Source: Candidatus Effluviviaceae Genus I sp.
Lineage (GTDB): Bacteria > Joyebacterota > Joyebacteria > Joyebacterales > Joyebacteraceae
Direction of reading: 5' to 3'
Assembly (NCBI GenBank): GCA_016867725.1
Contig: VGIX01000027.1
Location: 1 to 23,744, forward strand
Length of the DNA stretch: 23,744 nt
Under the pieces are notes generated by a model. It was given only the letters and a program-made list of their open reading frames with translations. It had not been told where the DNA came from and made no database searches. Position numbers and translations under genes: made by a program. This document shows positions 23,199-23,744 of the stretch, piece by piece (position 1 is the stretch's first letter; the number at the start of each line of letters is the position of its first letter).

Positions 23199-23744
23199 TT
23201 ACAGCCCCGCCGCCTTCCGCATCACGGCGAACGAGTCCCGGATGTGCGACGGCTCAGGGCTCACCTCGGAGCTCGCCATGAGGACGGCGTACGAGTCCGG
23301 GTGCTCGGGCGTGAAACCGTGCATGCCGCGCGGGGCCGTCCGCCCCATGTAGCTCGGGACGATGAGCCCGCCCGGCCGCATGAGGAAGACGGCCTCGCCG
23401 AAGCGGCCGTCCTCGAAGTGGATGCCCTCTCGCCTGAGGTCGTCGTCGGTCAGGAAGTCCCCGCAGTCGAGCTCGCCCAGCGCCTGGCGAATGCGCCGCT
23501 CGGCGCCTCCGTTCTCGAACCAGAACCGCGCCATGGTCGAGTCGTAGAACGCCAGGTAGTCGCGACCCTCCGCGAGGCCGAGCCGCGCGACGGCGCGCAT
23601 GAGGTCGTGCGAGCCCCTCGTCTCCGCCATGCCGTGGTCGGAGAGGACGACCACGTCCACCCGGTCGTACGCCGCCCGCGCGGCCTCGACCGCGTGGACG
23701 ACCTTCGCCTCGACCATGCGGAGCGCGCGCGCGATCGCCTCGCG
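23199..23744 (-). CDS. Type I phosphodiesterase/alkaline-phosphatase-superfamily protein (5' end outside window)
   Basis: C-terminal 181 residues of an alkaline-phosphatase-superfamily enzyme (type I phosphodiesterase/nucleotide pyrophosphatase group). The frame is open to the right edge (REAIARALRMVEAKVV), so the internal ATG at 23717 is not the start. The metal-binding motif VVVLSDHGMAE (Asp and His ligands) and GMHGFTPEHPDSYAV (metal His) are present; the N-terminal metal Asp and the catalytic Thr/Ser nucleophile must lie outside. This family includes nucleotide pyrophosphatases, phosphonoacetate hydrolases and enzymes acting on phospholipid-like or glycan-linked phosphates. Directly upstream of the flippase on the same strand with a four-base gap, it may process phosphorylated glycan or lipid intermediates, which is inference. 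The stop is TAA at 23201-23199. Confidence 0.87.
   Translation of the reverse strand, partial: REAIARALRMVEAKVVHAVEAARAAYDRVDVVVLSDHGMAETRGSHDLMRAVARLGLAEGRDYLAFYDSTMARFWFENGGAERRIRQALGELDCGDFLTDDDLRREGIHFEDGRFGEAVFLMRPGGLIVPSYMGRTAPRGMHGFTPEHPDSYAVLMASSEVSPEPSHIRDSFAVMRKAAGL

Noticed and set aside
1-23744. Search by eye for tRNA, rRNA, CRISPR arrays, insertion sequences and attachment sites
   Set aside because: Nothing convincing was seen; the only regular repeat is the coding repeat at 17125-19857. A tRNA or covariance-model search would be needed to exclude small RNAs.

Overview
The window is very GC-rich bacterial DNA, densely packed with genes on both strands and without recognisable rRNA, tRNA, CRISPR array or transposase. 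It is Gram-negative in character: there is a lipobox thioredoxin, an outer-membrane beta-barrel fragment, ArnT/GT39-like glycosyltransferases and an O-antigen-type flippase. A decayed FlgD-Ig-like C-terminal domain, a DUF6498-like membrane protein and a large ASH/HYDIN-type repeat protein are features I associate with uncultivated FCB-related lineages such as Candidatus Eisenbacteria or Krumholzibacteriota. That placement is inference, not proof.

Layout. Positions 1-4781 (+): a tightly overlapping run of an acyl-CoA-synthetase-like ligase (cut by the left edge), an SDR reductase, a radical SAM protein with a B12-domain-like N-terminus, a small four-helix membrane protein and a class I methyltransferase. 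It looks like an uncharacterised lipid or envelope-metabolite pathway. Positions 4778-5421 (-): a decaying locus with a frameshifted signal-peptide/FlgD-Ig-like remnant and a beta-barrel protein lacking its N-terminus. Positions 5508-6218 (+): a DUF6498-like membrane protein whose end overlaps the next gene tail to tail. Positions 6104-11796 (-): two tandem paralogous GT-C glycosyltransferases, then a double MFS-type/spermidine-synthase-like fusion with a strong sigma70-type promoter.

Positions 12070-13284 (+): a small secreted Cys-rich protein and a diacylglycerol-kinase-family lipid kinase. Positions 13315-16495 (-): a five-gene operon, ArsR regulator > lipoprotein thioredoxin > CcdA > ArsP-type permease > TM0996-type mini-thioredoxin, with a near-consensus promoter and a putative ArsR operator over its -10 box. 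This reads as a metal(loid)-responsive efflux and thiol-relay module.

Positions 16699-21662 (+): a secreted protein of about 1,261 residues with ten Ig-like repeats, nine of them in an exact 306-bp register and carrying five cysteines each, translationally coupled (ATGA) to a GT4 glycosyltransferase. Positions 21665-23744 (-): a polysaccharide flippase and a type I phosphodiesterase cut by the right edge.

Common threads are envelope and glycan building (GT39 pair, GT4, flippase, lipid kinase, possible lipid operon) and exported thiol chemistry (CcdA/thioredoxin, Cys-rich repeat and small secreted proteins, paired Cys in the glycosyltransferases). No stretch longer than 300 bases lacks a gene; the two largest gaps (11797-12069 and 16496-16698) are divergent promoter regions.
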